This document shows, one piece after another, positions 53,809 through 62,577 of a stretch of DNA of 64,000 nucleotides (within the stretch, counting starts at the first letter, position 1; the number at the start of each line of letters is the position of its first letter). The stretch spans positions 1 through 64,000 of the forward strand of contig JAJFFD010000074.1 of NCBI GenBank assembly GCA_021776805.1, written 5' to 3'. This DNA is from Planctomycetota bacterium (GTDB taxonomy: Bacteria > Planctomycetota > UBA1135 > UBA2386). The notes under the pieces were generated by a model. That model had not been told where the DNA came from. It did no database searches and was given only the letters and a program-made list of their open reading frames with translations. The translations under genes and the position numbers were made by a program.

Positions 53809-54600
53809 TCAGTACAGCGCGCGAATCCAACCACCATCCACGGGAATGGAGGCTCCCGTAATGTAACTCGCCCGATCTGAGGCGAGGAAGGCTGCCAATG
53901 CTGCGAACTCTTCTGGGCGACCCAGGCGGCCCATGGGAATCTGCTCTTCCCAGCCAGCAAAGACTTCTTCCGGGCTGCAATCACGGGAGCTTGCGGCACT
54001 CTCCGCCAGTTCTTGCACCCGCTGAGTCAAGGTGTAGCCCGGCAGTAAGTTGTTGACCGTGATGCCTTGTGCCGCGACTTCGTTGGCCAGGGTGCGGGCA
54101 AATCCGGTCACCGCTGCGCGTAGGGAGTTGGAGAGAATCAGCTGATCCACCGGCTGCTTCACCGAGATCGAGGTGATGTTCAGAATCCGCCCCCAGGCCT
54201 GCTTCCTCATCCCGGGCAGAACCCCACGCGTTAGATTCAATACGCTCTCGAGATTCTGGCTGATCGCCATGCGCCAGGTCTCTGCCGAGTGATCCTCGAA
54301 GCGACCAGCCGGCGGGCCGCCCACGTTGGTTACCAGGATGTCGACGCCGCCGAGCTCCTCCTCGCTAGTGCGTAGAAGTCGTTCGACATCAGCCTCCTTG
54401 GACAAGTCCACAGCCACTGCAGAGACCTTCTCCCCGCTCAGTTCGGAGATCTCTTCGCGAGTGCGCTCCAAGGCCTCGGCGCCCCGGGAGCAAATCAGGA
54501 GCTTGCAACCCTCGCGGGCGAGTTCCTCAGCAACCGCACGGCCCAATCCCCTACTGGCAGCAGCCACGAGAGCCCGCTTTCCTTCGAGTCCCAAGTCCAA
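53809..54600 (-). CDS. short-chain dehydrogenase-family protein with altered active site
   Basis: The 263-residue Rossmann-fold protein has the N-terminal cofactor motif ALVAAASRGLGRAVAEEL, central NVGGPP where NNAG is usual, and C-terminal PVDGGW. The catalytic YxxxK is absent: where Ser...Tyr-x-x-x-Lys is expected the sequence runs SISVKQPVDQLILSNSLRAAV, with Leu and Arg in these positions. This pattern occurs in an SDR subgroup annotated as 3-oxoacyl-ACP reductase-like whose activity is unclear. It sits in a 3-gene group between a cupin and a PLP enzyme. Confidence 0.87.
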   Translation of the reverse strand: MDLGLEGKRALVAAASRGLGRAVAEELAREGCKLLICSRGAEALERTREEISELSGEKVSAVAVDLSKEADVERLLRTSEEELGGVDILVTNVGGPPAGRFEDHSAETWRMAISQNLESVLNLTRGVLPGMRKQAWGRILNITSISVKQPVDQLILSNSLRAAVTGFARTLANEVAAQGITVNNLLPGYTLTQRVQELAESAASSRDCSPEEVFAGWEEQIPMGRLGRPEEFAALAAFLASDRASYITGASIPVDGGWIRALY

Positions 54601-54602
54601 GC

Positions 54603-54983
54603 TCAGTCCTTCTTGTGAAAGTAATCGTCGGTACCATCCAACCAGTCTTGGCGGATCGGCGTGAAGACATCCAAGTCCAGGGTGTCCTCGAGAGCCTCGG
54701 CCTTATGCGGGAGGTTTGAAGGGATATGCAAGATCTCGCCTGCGTTGACAACACGCACGTCTTCGCCCTTCTCACCGAGCCAGAACTTGAGTGCACCCTT
54801 CAACACGTAGGTGAACTGTTCGTTGTCGTGTGAGTGCTGCGGCACCACACTGCCTTTGGCCAGGTTCAAGTAGGCCATCATGCTACGGTCACCGGTAACC
54901 AAACGTCGATCGATCTCACCAGTCACTGCTTCTGCTGGCATCTTCTCCCAACAGAACAGCCGGGCCTTGGTCTCCTCACTCAT
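54603..54983 (-). CDS. cupin-domain protein
   Basis: The 126-residue single-cupin protein has motif 1, VPQHSHDNEQFTYVLKG (His-x-His-x(4)-Glu pattern), and motif 2, GEILHIPSNLPHKAEA (Pro and His). These would bind one metal ion. It ends in charged TDDYFHKKD. I chose ATG 54983 (GAGGA upstream) because the frame before it is unlike protein. It is first in the group with the SDR (2-base gap), suggesting the three act in one small-molecule pathway, not identified. Confidence 0.87.
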   Translation of the reverse strand: MSEETKARLFCWEKMPAEAVTGEIDRRLVTGDRSMMAYLNLAKGSVVPQHSHDNEQFTYVLKGALKFWLGEKGEDVRVVNAGEILHIPSNLPHKAEALEDTLDLDVFTPIRQDWLDGTDDYFHKKD

Positions 54984-55176
54984 GCGCTCATTCCTCTGTG
55001 TTGATGCAGCTGATGTTCCATGCGGAACAAGGGAATGAGGATAGTTCCCGGCCTGCCTATGCCAAGGGCGGTATGGAAAAGGCATCACTGGGACAGGGCA
55101 GCTTTGCCGGACCCTTGCCCGCTCTCTCCGGTGGCTTACAGTCTTGCCGATCCATCAAATTGTCCTAGGAGGACCC

Positions 55177-56733
55177 ATGCTCCGCCGCAGCACACTCACC
55201 GCCCTCGCCCTGAATCTGACCCTGGCCGCACAGCTTCTGGCCCAGGGGACAGTACCGGCTCCCGACCGTCGACCAGATGAAGGCGAAGGCCCCTTCGATC
55301 GACTGATGATTCGCGGGGCGATCGTCATCGATGGCACCGGTGCACCGCCACGCGGACCGATCAATATCATCATCAACCAAAACAGAATCGCCTCGGTTGG
55401 TGGCATGGCAACGCGCGCGGACAAGGTCATCGATGCACGGGGCATGTACCTCATGCCGGGCTTCGTCGACATGCATGCGCACGCTGGTGGCCCGCCAAAG
55501 AATCCAGGTGCAGAGTACGCCTACAAGCTTTGGATGGGCCATGGGGTCACCACGGTTCGTGGCGTCCCCCTCGGCAGCAACAATTGGACTGTCAAGGAGA
55601 AGGAGCGCAGTGCCAAGAACGAGATCGTCGCGCCGCGCATCATCAACTACCAACGCCCACGCGGCGTGCACAGCCCAGAGACTGCCAGAGACTGGGTGCG
55701 CCAGGCTCCTGAACGAGGCATCGATGGACTCAAGCTCGGCGCCTACCGACCGGAGGTCATGAAGGTCCTCATCGAGGAAGCGCACAAGCTGGGTCTCGGG
55801 ACGACCGCTCACCTGGCACAGACCGGCGTTGCCAACATGGATGCCATGGATGCGGCTCGCCTCGGCCTGGACACGGTTACCCACTACTACGGTCACTTCG
55901 AAGCCCTGATGAAGGACTACGTCGTGCAACCCTGGCCAGTGGACTACAACTACAGCAACGAAGCTCATCGCTTCGGGCAGGTAGCCCGTCTCTGGGACAA
56001 GATCCATCCGCCTGGCAGTCCGGAATGGAAGGCCTACCTACAGGAACACCTGGAGCTGGGCACTGTCTTCGATCCGACCATGACCATCTATTCGGCCGGT
56101 CGAGACGTCATGCGCGCGCGCGCCGCCGAATGGCACGATGAGTACACCCTGCCCTCCCTGATGGATTTCTTCGAGCCCAACCCCAAGTCGCATGGCTCCT
56201 ACTGGTTCAACTGGACCACCGCAGACGAGGTGGCCTGGAAGAACTTCTACATCCGCTGGATGCAGCTGGTGAATGACTACAAGAAGATGGGCGGGAGAGT
56301 CACCGTCGGCTCGGACTCAGGTTTCATCTATGACACCTATGGCTTTGGCTACATTGATGAACTCGAGCTCTTGCAGGAAGCAGGATTTCACCCACTGGAA
56401 GTCGTCCAGTCAGCGACCATGAACGGCGCCAAGACACTCGCCGAACCACGCGGCGAGGACATCCAGTTCGGCGTCATTCGCCAGGGGCTGCTCGCGGACA
56501 TGATCCTGGTCGAGGAGAACCCACTCGAGAACTTCAAGACTCTGTATGGCAACGGCGCAGTCCGCCTCAACGAAGAGACCAACATCGTCGAACGTGTCGG
56601 AGGCGTCCGCTACACCATCAAGGACGGCATCATCTACGACGCCAAGCAGCTGTTGGCAGATGTTCGAGAAATGGTCGCGAAGCAAAAGCAGGAGCGGGCC
56701 ATGGAAGCCAACATGGAGAAAGGTGGGAGGTAG
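55177..56733 (+). CDS. exported amidohydrolase-family metal-dependent hydrolase
   Basis: The 518-residue TIM-barrel protein starts at ATG 55177 (AGGAGG upstream) with a signal peptide (NLTLAAQLLAQ). The amidohydrolase signatures are present: VIDARGMYLMPGFVDMHAHAGG with the HxH metal pair, later His in GTTAHLAQTG and VTHYYGHFE, and the terminal metal Asp in VGSDSGF. The substrate is unknown; imidazolonepropionase- and prolidase-like proteins share this layout. The adjacent arginase-family gene begins 4 bases after its stop, so they are probably co-transcribed and may process a common nitrogen compound. Confidence 0.9.
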   Translation: MLRRSTLTALALNLTLAAQLLAQGTVPAPDRRPDEGEGPFDRLMIRGAIVIDGTGAPPRGPINIIINQNRIASVGGMATRADKVIDARGMYLMPGFVDMHAHAGGPPKNPGAEYAYKLWMGHGVTTVRGVPLGSNNWTVKEKERSAKNEIVAPRIINYQRPRGVHSPETARDWVRQAPERGIDGLKLGAYRPEVMKVLIEEAHKLGLGTTAHLAQTGVANMDAMDAARLGLDTVTHYYGHFEALMKDYVVQPWPVDYNYSNEAHRFGQVARLWDKIHPPGSPEWKAYLQEHLELGTVFDPTMTIYSAGRDVMRARAAEWHDEYTLPSLMDFFEPNPKSHGSYWFNWTTADEVAWKNFYIRWMQLVNDYKKMGGRVTVGSDSGFIYDTYGFGYIDELELLQEAGFHPLEVVQSATMNGAKTLAEPRGEDIQFGVIRQGLLADMILVEENPLENFKTLYGNGAVRLNEETNIVERVGGVRYTIKDGIIYDAKQLLADVREMVAKQKQERAMEANMEKGGR

Positions 56734-56737
56734 CCAG

Positions 56738-57700
56738 ATGCGCTACAAGATGTCGATTTTCCTGGCTGTTGCCCTCCTGGGAAGCAGCCTCCTGGCACAG
56801 GGCAAGCTCCGCGTAGCCATGGTCAAGATGCCTTACTCGGGTTCGCGCAATGTGCCCGAGTTGTCAATCAATCCGGATTACCTCGAGGCAGGTGGCCTCG
56901 CAGACCTGCTACGTAGCCAGGGCTACGATCCGAAGGCGACGAGCAACATCTCCCTTACGCCGGAAGAAGATGCTGACTATGGCGAGTGGCACCGGCTAGG
57001 AATGGCCAACGGCCACCTCGGTCGCCAGGTCGCCGCTGACCTCAAGGATGGCTTCATCCCCATCGGGCTGCTGGCGAACTGCAGCGCGGTCAACGGCATG
57101 CTCGCGGGGGTCCAGAAGTCAGGACCGGGCCGACGCCCCCTCAAAGTCGGACTCGTCTTCATCGATGCCCACGGTGACTTCAACACCCCGGAAACCACTC
57201 TGAGCGGAATGCTCGGCGGGATGCCTGTTGCGGTGGCTGCGGGTATGTGCCTCACCCGCATTCGCCTGGAGGCCGGCCTCGATCCAGCACTCCCCACTCG
57301 ATCCATCGTGATGGGCGCAGTGCGTGACACGGACCCCCTCGAGCAAGACTTGATTGACCGATCCCAGATCGAGCACATCACGGTCGATGACATTCGTTCC
57401 TTGTCACCACAGATCAACCGACAGATCGAGCGCCTCTCCGAACTCTGCGATCGCATCTATGTGCACGTCGACATGGATGTGCTCGATCCGAGCGAGGTCC
57501 CCGGTCACCCACTGACAGTGGCCGATGGTCCAAGCAGCAAGGAATTGGCGGCAGCCATCAAGGTCATGTTCACCTATCCGAAGGTCTGCGCCTTCGGAGT
57601 TGCATCTACACCAGCCGGTGACAAGGATCCGGAAGGGGTCTCCCGACAGGCCGCCTACAACCTGATCCTCGGGGCCCTGTCAGGGGTGAGCGAGCGCTGA
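56738..57700 (+). CDS. exported arginase/ureohydrolase-family protein with changed metal ligand
   Basis: The 320-residue protein has a signal peptide (LAVALLGSSLLAQ), unusual for ureohydrolases. The Mn-binding motifs DAHGDF (at VFIDAHGDFNTPETT) and DMDVLDP (HVDMDVLDPSEVPG) are present. The first motif, usually GGDHS, reads LANCSAV, so Asp and the ligand His are replaced by Asn and Cys. GGNC/GNC-like forms occur in some uncharacterised relatives. It may hydrolyse a guanidino or formimino compound, but the ligand change makes ordinary arginase activity uncertain. It is coupled to the upstream amidohydrolase and abuts the stop of the next, convergent gene. Confidence 0.85.
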   Translation: MRYKMSIFLAVALLGSSLLAQGKLRVAMVKMPYSGSRNVPELSINPDYLEAGGLADLLRSQGYDPKATSNISLTPEEDADYGEWHRLGMANGHLGRQVAADLKDGFIPIGLLANCSAVNGMLAGVQKSGPGRRPLKVGLVFIDAHGDFNTPETTLSGMLGGMPVAVAAGMCLTRIRLEAGLDPALPTRSIVMGAVRDTDPLEQDLIDRSQIEHITVDDIRSLSPQINRQIERLSELCDRIYVHVDMDVLDPSEVPGHPLTVADGPSSKELAAAIKVMFTYPKVCAFGVASTPAGDKDPEGVSRQAAYNLILGALSGVSER

Positions 57701-59113
57701 TCAGCGCCCGCCCTTCCAGGTGAGCACCCAGTTGGCGCGATCCTCCGGCCCCTGGGGTCCGATCTTGCCCTTGGCCGATGCCAGAAGTTCGGCCGGGTCG
57801 TAGCTCCGCCCGGACTTCATCACCAGGCGCAGACTGCGCAAGCTGGTGATATCGCTCAAAGGATCGCCGCGCACAATGCAAAGATCCGCGAGTTTGCCGG
57901 CTTCGATACTACCCAGTCGATCCCCCATGCCCATGGCCCGCGCCGAGTTGATGGTCGCGATCTTCAAGACGTCGGCATTGGGAATGCCCGCCTTCACCAT
58001 GCATAGCAACTCCCTATGGACGGCAAACCCAGTCAGGTATTCGCCCGTGCTCGGATGGTCCGTACCCAGGGTGATGAGATGTCCGCCACCGGCATCGTAG
58101 AAGGCCTTGAGCGTACGCCGCTTCAACCAGTAGATTTTCTCAAAGGACGCCATCACCCGCCGTCCCTCCCGTTCAGCCACGAGTCCCTGCATGTACTCCG
58201 TGAAGAACTCGCCCTCCTCAACCCAGTAGCTGAAGACCTCTGGGTCCCTTTCGCCAAAGTAACCATAGGCGGAGAGTGTGGCGTCAAAGAAGACCCCATG
58301 CCGGATATACATCGCAGCGATCGCCGCGAAGGCTGGCGTCGCCGGATCTACTTCCACCAAGGAAGCGTAGGCGGAGCGATCGGGAGTCAGAGCATCGCCA
58401 CCAAGGAAGTGCTCCACCCTGTCGATGCCCATGCGAATCGCGTCCCGTGGATTCACGCTATTGCGATAACCCGAACCAAGATGCCCGGTAACCGGGAGTC
58501 CGTGAAGATGTGCTTGATCAATCAAAGCTGCCAGGTGCTCCGGGCTGATCCCCTTGGCCTTGAAACCCTTGACCCCCTCTGCGGCCAGGTGATCCACCTC
58601 GGCACGGATCTCCGCCGGACTCGCCTGCCGCTTCCATCCAGGACGCGCGGAACCGAAGTATGGCCCTGAGTTGAGCAACCTCGGTCCGGGAAGTTCCCCG
58701 GAAGCGATTCTGCGGCCAGCCGCATGCATACGATCCGGATTCATCTCGCCCGCAGGAAACGCGCTTGTCACGCCGTTGGCGAGGATGATCCTCGGTCCAT
58801 ACTCAGCTTCATCGACTCGACCGGCCCCGAGAAGATTCATCCCATGATGGGCGTGTAAATCGAAGAGCCCGGGAACAATGGTCTCGTCTTCCCCAACTTC
58901 AATGACCCGCAATGACTCCAGCTCGTCCGCCGCCAGAGCCTGGTTTACCACTATGAACTTCCCGGATCGTACCAGGATGCCCGCATTCGCCACCCGCGTC
59001 TCGCCGAGCCCATCGAAGAGCCAGCCGCCACGGAGGTAGATCGCTTCCTGCCCAAACAAGCTGCAGGAGAGGCAGAGGGATGCGAAGATCAGGGTCCGTA
59101 TCTGCTGCTGCAT
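57701..59113 (-). CDS. exported amidohydrolase-family protein
   Basis: The 470-residue TIM-barrel hydrolase has a signal peptide (LIFASLCLSCSLFGQ). Metal-site motifs are GLFDLHAHHG (HxH), LPVTGHLGSGY, RVEHFLGGD and LGTDHPSTG with the final Asp. The carboxylated-Lys candidate is near KGFKAKG. It is a distant relative, not a close copy, of the amidohydrolase at 55177. The substrate is unknown. Its stop directly abuts that of the arginase-family gene (57700/57701), with no spacer for two separate terminators. Confidence 0.88.
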   Translation of the reverse strand: MQQQIRTLIFASLCLSCSLFGQEAIYLRGGWLFDGLGETRVANAGILVRSGKFIVVNQALAADELESLRVIEVGEDETIVPGLFDLHAHHGMNLLGAGRVDEAEYGPRIILANGVTSAFPAGEMNPDRMHAAGRRIASGELPGPRLLNSGPYFGSARPGWKRQASPAEIRAEVDHLAAEGVKGFKAKGISPEHLAALIDQAHLHGLPVTGHLGSGYRNSVNPRDAIRMGIDRVEHFLGGDALTPDRSAYASLVEVDPATPAFAAIAAMYIRHGVFFDATLSAYGYFGERDPEVFSYWVEEGEFFTEYMQGLVAEREGRRVMASFEKIYWLKRRTLKAFYDAGGGHLITLGTDHPSTGEYLTGFAVHRELLCMVKAGIPNADVLKIATINSARAMGMGDRLGSIEAGKLADLCIVRGDPLSDITSLRSLRLVMKSGRSYDPAELLASAKGKIGPQGPEDRANWVLTWKGGR

Positions 59114-59294
59114 GCTCTTCTCTCTGGCCAGGGTATGAGTGCTGCCTGATGGGCGCTGCCCTGACGCCCCTGTTGACGAGACTTCAGGACAGCTGGCACA
59201 GACTATCAGGCAGCACTGTCCGGGGGCAAAGCCCGTGAGCTGGAGCGCTCCACCGTGCTATTCTTCTAGCACCCGGAACCGGGGCCTCGGAACC

Positions 59295-60830
59295 ATGCAA
59301 GTCTCCACAATCTCCATGCTGTGCCTGGTTCTGCTCAGCTTGATCCTGGGAGCTGCCCTGCTTGTGAGCCGCCAGAGCCCTGGCCTCGCCCTGCACATCC
59401 TCCGCGGTCTGCTGGCGATCATCAGTCTTTGTGCCCTCACCTGCTTCTACATCTACCAGTATCAGCTGCCCATCATTCAGGCGCTCGACCGGAGCTTTGT
59501 GGCGGCAGAGATCTCGCCCTACGAGCAAGAGCTGGCTGCCGCCCGCCAGGAACTCGCGGCGAACAAGGACAAAGGCCTGCTCATGCTGCGCGCCCTTGCC
59601 GAAGACCTGTCGTGGACCAAAAAGCGCGATCGCCTGCATCCAATCCGTGAAGAAGCGCTGCGCCAACTCAGCCTGGCCTATGCCGCCAGGGAACAAACCG
59701 AAGAAGCCGCTGCCTGGGCCGAGAGGCTGCTCGAGCTCGATCCGCGCAACATGGATGCGCAGATACACAGCGCCGAGCTCTTGGCAAAGACGAAGTCAGG
59801 CAGGAAGCGAGCAGGCCGTCAACTCCTGGAGTTGCACCGACGCTTCCCCGAACTTGCCAAGCTGAGTCGCGCCTTCTTGGAATACCTCTGCGAGGAAGAA
59901 GACTACGCCCAGGCCATGCAGGTCCTGCAACGAACGCTGTCGCGACCGACTCCAGTACTCTGGCATTGTTACTACGTGAGTCCAGAGCGCGCGCCCATGC
60001 TCGCCGAATTCAATGAGGTCAACCATGTCCTCCTCACTGCGGAGCGCAGTGAGAACGGAGAACTGTTGCTGGACTTCGAGTTACCACGACGAGTGCAGCG
60101 TTTGAGCATCAATCTCCCCCATGCGAGTTACAACCGACTGCAAAAGGCGGAGCTCCGCTACGAGGATTCTGCCGGTGAGGTGCGGGTCCCAATCCTCAAT
60201 CAGGACAGCCCGGTCGAGCTCTTTCAAGTCCGCAGAGAAGCAGACGCCCTGGTCACCGATGGCGGGCTCTACCCCCATCTCATCATCGATCTTCCCCGCC
60301 CCAGCGCAGAAGGCGGGGCCCGATTCCGTTTCACGGCATTGCTGCAAGAAACGCTGCCCCGCCCCCTGGTGAACTTTCTGGATTCAGCGCCTGGCCGGCG
60401 TTTGACCAGCGCGATCGCCGCGGATCCGGGAGGCAAGGAACTCCGTCGACTCGAGCTCGAGAGCGGCCTGTCCCGGGCTCTGACCTACCGATCGGCCCAG
60501 GACCCCGCTGTTCTGCCACAGCCCAAGGATCAGCGCTGCTTCGCACGCTGGCAGGCATTGGATTCGACTCGGATACAGATCGAATTCGACCTGAGGCTGC
60601 TCACGGATACCGAGAGCCTGGATGTGATCTTCAGCGGATTGGCTGGCGCTCGCCTGCGCATCGACAAGGTCCTGGCACTGCAGGGGAAGGAATTGGGTCT
60701 ACAAGAACTCGCGGGCTGGAATTCCGCAGCCAAGGACTGGACTGAACTAAGTGCAAGAACCGAACTCCGCATCCAGTTCGCGGAGACCTTGCCGGGTACG
60801 GAACTCAGAATCCTGGGAACCCTGCGATGA
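59295..60830 (+). CDS. membrane-anchored TPR protein coupled to the CotH-like gene
   Basis: The 511-residue protein has two N-terminal hydrophobic helices (LCLVLLSLILGAALLVS and ILRGLLAIISLCALTCFYIY), then TPR-like helices at about 80-215 (LSLAYAAREQTEEAAAWAERLLELDPRNMDA) and a beta-rich C-terminal half that is not recognised. The ATG at 59295 was chosen as the first before the hydrophobic segment; the ribosome site is weak. It ends in ATGA overlapping the next gene, so both are made together. It may be a scaffold for the CotH-like protein. Confidence 0.7.
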   Translation: MQVSTISMLCLVLLSLILGAALLVSRQSPGLALHILRGLLAIISLCALTCFYIYQYQLPIIQALDRSFVAAEISPYEQELAAARQELAANKDKGLLMLRALAEDLSWTKKRDRLHPIREEALRQLSLAYAAREQTEEAAAWAERLLELDPRNMDAQIHSAELLAKTKSGRKRAGRQLLELHRRFPELAKLSRAFLEYLCEEEDYAQAMQVLQRTLSRPTPVLWHCYYVSPERAPMLAEFNEVNHVLLTAERSENGELLLDFELPRRVQRLSINLPHASYNRLQKAELRYEDSAGEVRVPILNQDSPVELFQVRREADALVTDGGLYPHLIIDLPRPSAEGGARFRFTALLQETLPRPLVNFLDSAPGRRLTSAIAADPGGKELRRLELESGLSRALTYRSAQDPAVLPQPKDQRCFARWQALDSTRIQIEFDLRLLTDTESLDVIFSGLAGARLRIDKVLALQGKELGLQELAGWNSAAKDWTELSARTELRIQFAETLPGTELRILGTLR

Positions 60831-62575
60831 TGGCCATCCTTCGCAATCTGTGGAAATGGAGTTGGCTACTCACTCTGCCAATGAGCTTGATCTTCGCCTA
60901 CTGGCTCGTCGCGCTCATCAGCGCCTACAGCACCTTTCAGCTCCGTTTCGAGCCTTCCGCACCCTTCGGCCTGCACATGGAAGGGCGCAATCTTGCGAGC
61001 TACTTGCTGCGAGACGCCAGCTTCCTCCTCGGCTCCGGCAAGCCTCCGGCAGGCATGCCGGTGATCGAACTGACCCTGGCCAGTTCTGAGCATGCCAAGC
61101 TCGATGCCAGACTGCCTCATTCTGGCAATACCTATGTCCCAGGTCAGCTCTGGAGAGAAGGCGGCGCAACTGCAGTCGAGCTGCGCTACCGGGGCGACTT
61201 CATGCCCCACTGGGCCTTTCCCAAGAAGTCATGGCGAGTGAAGACCTTGAAGGACGAAGCCTTCGCAGGGATGCGTCGCTTCAATCTCATCGCACCGAAG
61301 TTCCGCAGCCAACTGTCGACCCACATGGGGTACCGACTGGCCTCGACCATGGGCCTACTGGCGCCGAGGAGTGAACAGGCCTTCCTGCGCATCAATGGGG
61401 AGAATCGTGGCCTACACCTCCTCGTTGAACAGCCGGACGCCAGCACTTTGTTGCGACATGGCCGCCCGATCGGCGATCTCTACTCAGGAGATCTGGTTGG
61501 CAGCGATGCCTACGGCGGAATATCGAACAAGGTTTTCGATCACCCGGGCACTTGGGAAAAGTTGATCAATGATCCTGAGATCGATCCTGATGATCGCAGC
61601 TCACTCGAGAATCTCTGTCGAATCGTCAATTCCTATCCAAGCGAAGCGGTCCACGCAGAACTGTCAGGCATCCTCGACATGTCGGCCTTTGGTCGATTTG
61701 CAGCATTTGAGCTCCTCATTCAGATCTTCCATACCGGCAGCCATCACAATTGGCGCCTCTACCTGAATCCCGAGAGCGAGCGCTTCGAGCCGATGGTCTG
61801 GGACTCGAACGCCTGGGGCGGATTCGAATTCTTGCGCGGCAATCCTCCAGTCAGCCTGGATCCCAACATCACCCGCCTGCACAACATGCTGCTCAGCAAT
61901 GGGGACTTCTTGCGAGCTCGGGAGGCTGCACTGCTCAGCTTCTTCGGCGCAGGTCAGGCCGAGGCATTCATGACCGAATTGCATCAAGCCGTGACTCAGA
62001 CACGCAGCGCTGTGGCAGTAGACCCAATCGTGAGACCGCCCGATCCGCGGATCATCAACTTGATTCTCGATGCCCTACCCGGGCATGTGCAGACGATCTT
62101 CGACAAGATTGAGGCAGCCTACATCACCGCTGAAAGCCAACTGAGCTATTCACGGCGCAGCGATGATCGCTTCCACCTGCGTCTCGAAGGCCGCGCAGGC
62201 ATGCAGGCCCTACAAATGCGATTCTCTGGCACCATGCCAAGCACGCCCCGTGTCTTCCTTTCGTACCGCAGACATGGGCAAGAACACGTTCGTGAGATCA
62301 GCGATCGAGCAGTGTTCAGCGAGGGTCTAGTAAGCATCGATCTGCCCCTCTGCTCCCAGCTCTTGTCCAGACCTGGCTTCGAGCAGGGTTTCCTGCCCAA
62401 TTTGAGCCAACGAGTCCTAGCGACAGACTACGAGCTCACGATCAGGGGTCTGACCGGCATCAACGATCTTCTTGGCATGAAATTCGAGCAGAACTCGATC
62501 ATGCGACCGGCAAGTCCAGCCAGTCTGCCAGAACTCCTGCCGCTGAATCGTCTGTATCAGATCCTGCCCAATTGA
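60827..62575 (+). CDS. CotH-like kinase-fold protein, membrane-anchored
   Basis: The 582-residue protein has one N-terminal helix (WSWLLTLPMSLIFAYWLVALISAY). CotH-family landmarks are the Lys-containing PKKSWRVKTLKDE after a beta strand, FLRINGENRGLHLLVEQPD, and SHHNWRLYLNPESERFEPMVWDSN (about 305-328), matching the Asn-Trp and late D-x-D-type catalytic region. CotH of spore formers is an atypical protein kinase that phosphorylates coat proteins; in non-sporulating bacteria the substrates are unknown. The kinase domain would lie outside the membrane. It overlaps the TPR gene by 4 bases. Confidence 0.8.
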   Translation: MMAILRNLWKWSWLLTLPMSLIFAYWLVALISAYSTFQLRFEPSAPFGLHMEGRNLASYLLRDASFLLGSGKPPAGMPVIELTLASSEHAKLDARLPHSGNTYVPGQLWREGGATAVELRYRGDFMPHWAFPKKSWRVKTLKDEAFAGMRRFNLIAPKFRSQLSTHMGYRLASTMGLLAPRSEQAFLRINGENRGLHLLVEQPDASTLLRHGRPIGDLYSGDLVGSDAYGGISNKVFDHPGTWEKLINDPEIDPDDRSSLENLCRIVNSYPSEAVHAELSGILDMSAFGRFAAFELLIQIFHTGSHHNWRLYLNPESERFEPMVWDSNAWGGFEFLRGNPPVSLDPNITRLHNMLLSNGDFLRAREAALLSFFGAGQAEAFMTELHQAVTQTRSAVAVDPIVRPPDPRIINLILDALPGHVQTIFDKIEAAYITAESQLSYSRRSDDRFHLRLEGRAGMQALQMRFSGTMPSTPRVFLSYRRHGQEHVREISDRAVFSEGLVSIDLPLCSQLLSRPGFEQGFLPNLSQRVLATDYELTIRGLTGINDLLGMKFEQNSIMRPASPASLPELLPLNRLYQILPN

Positions 62576-62577
62576 AC

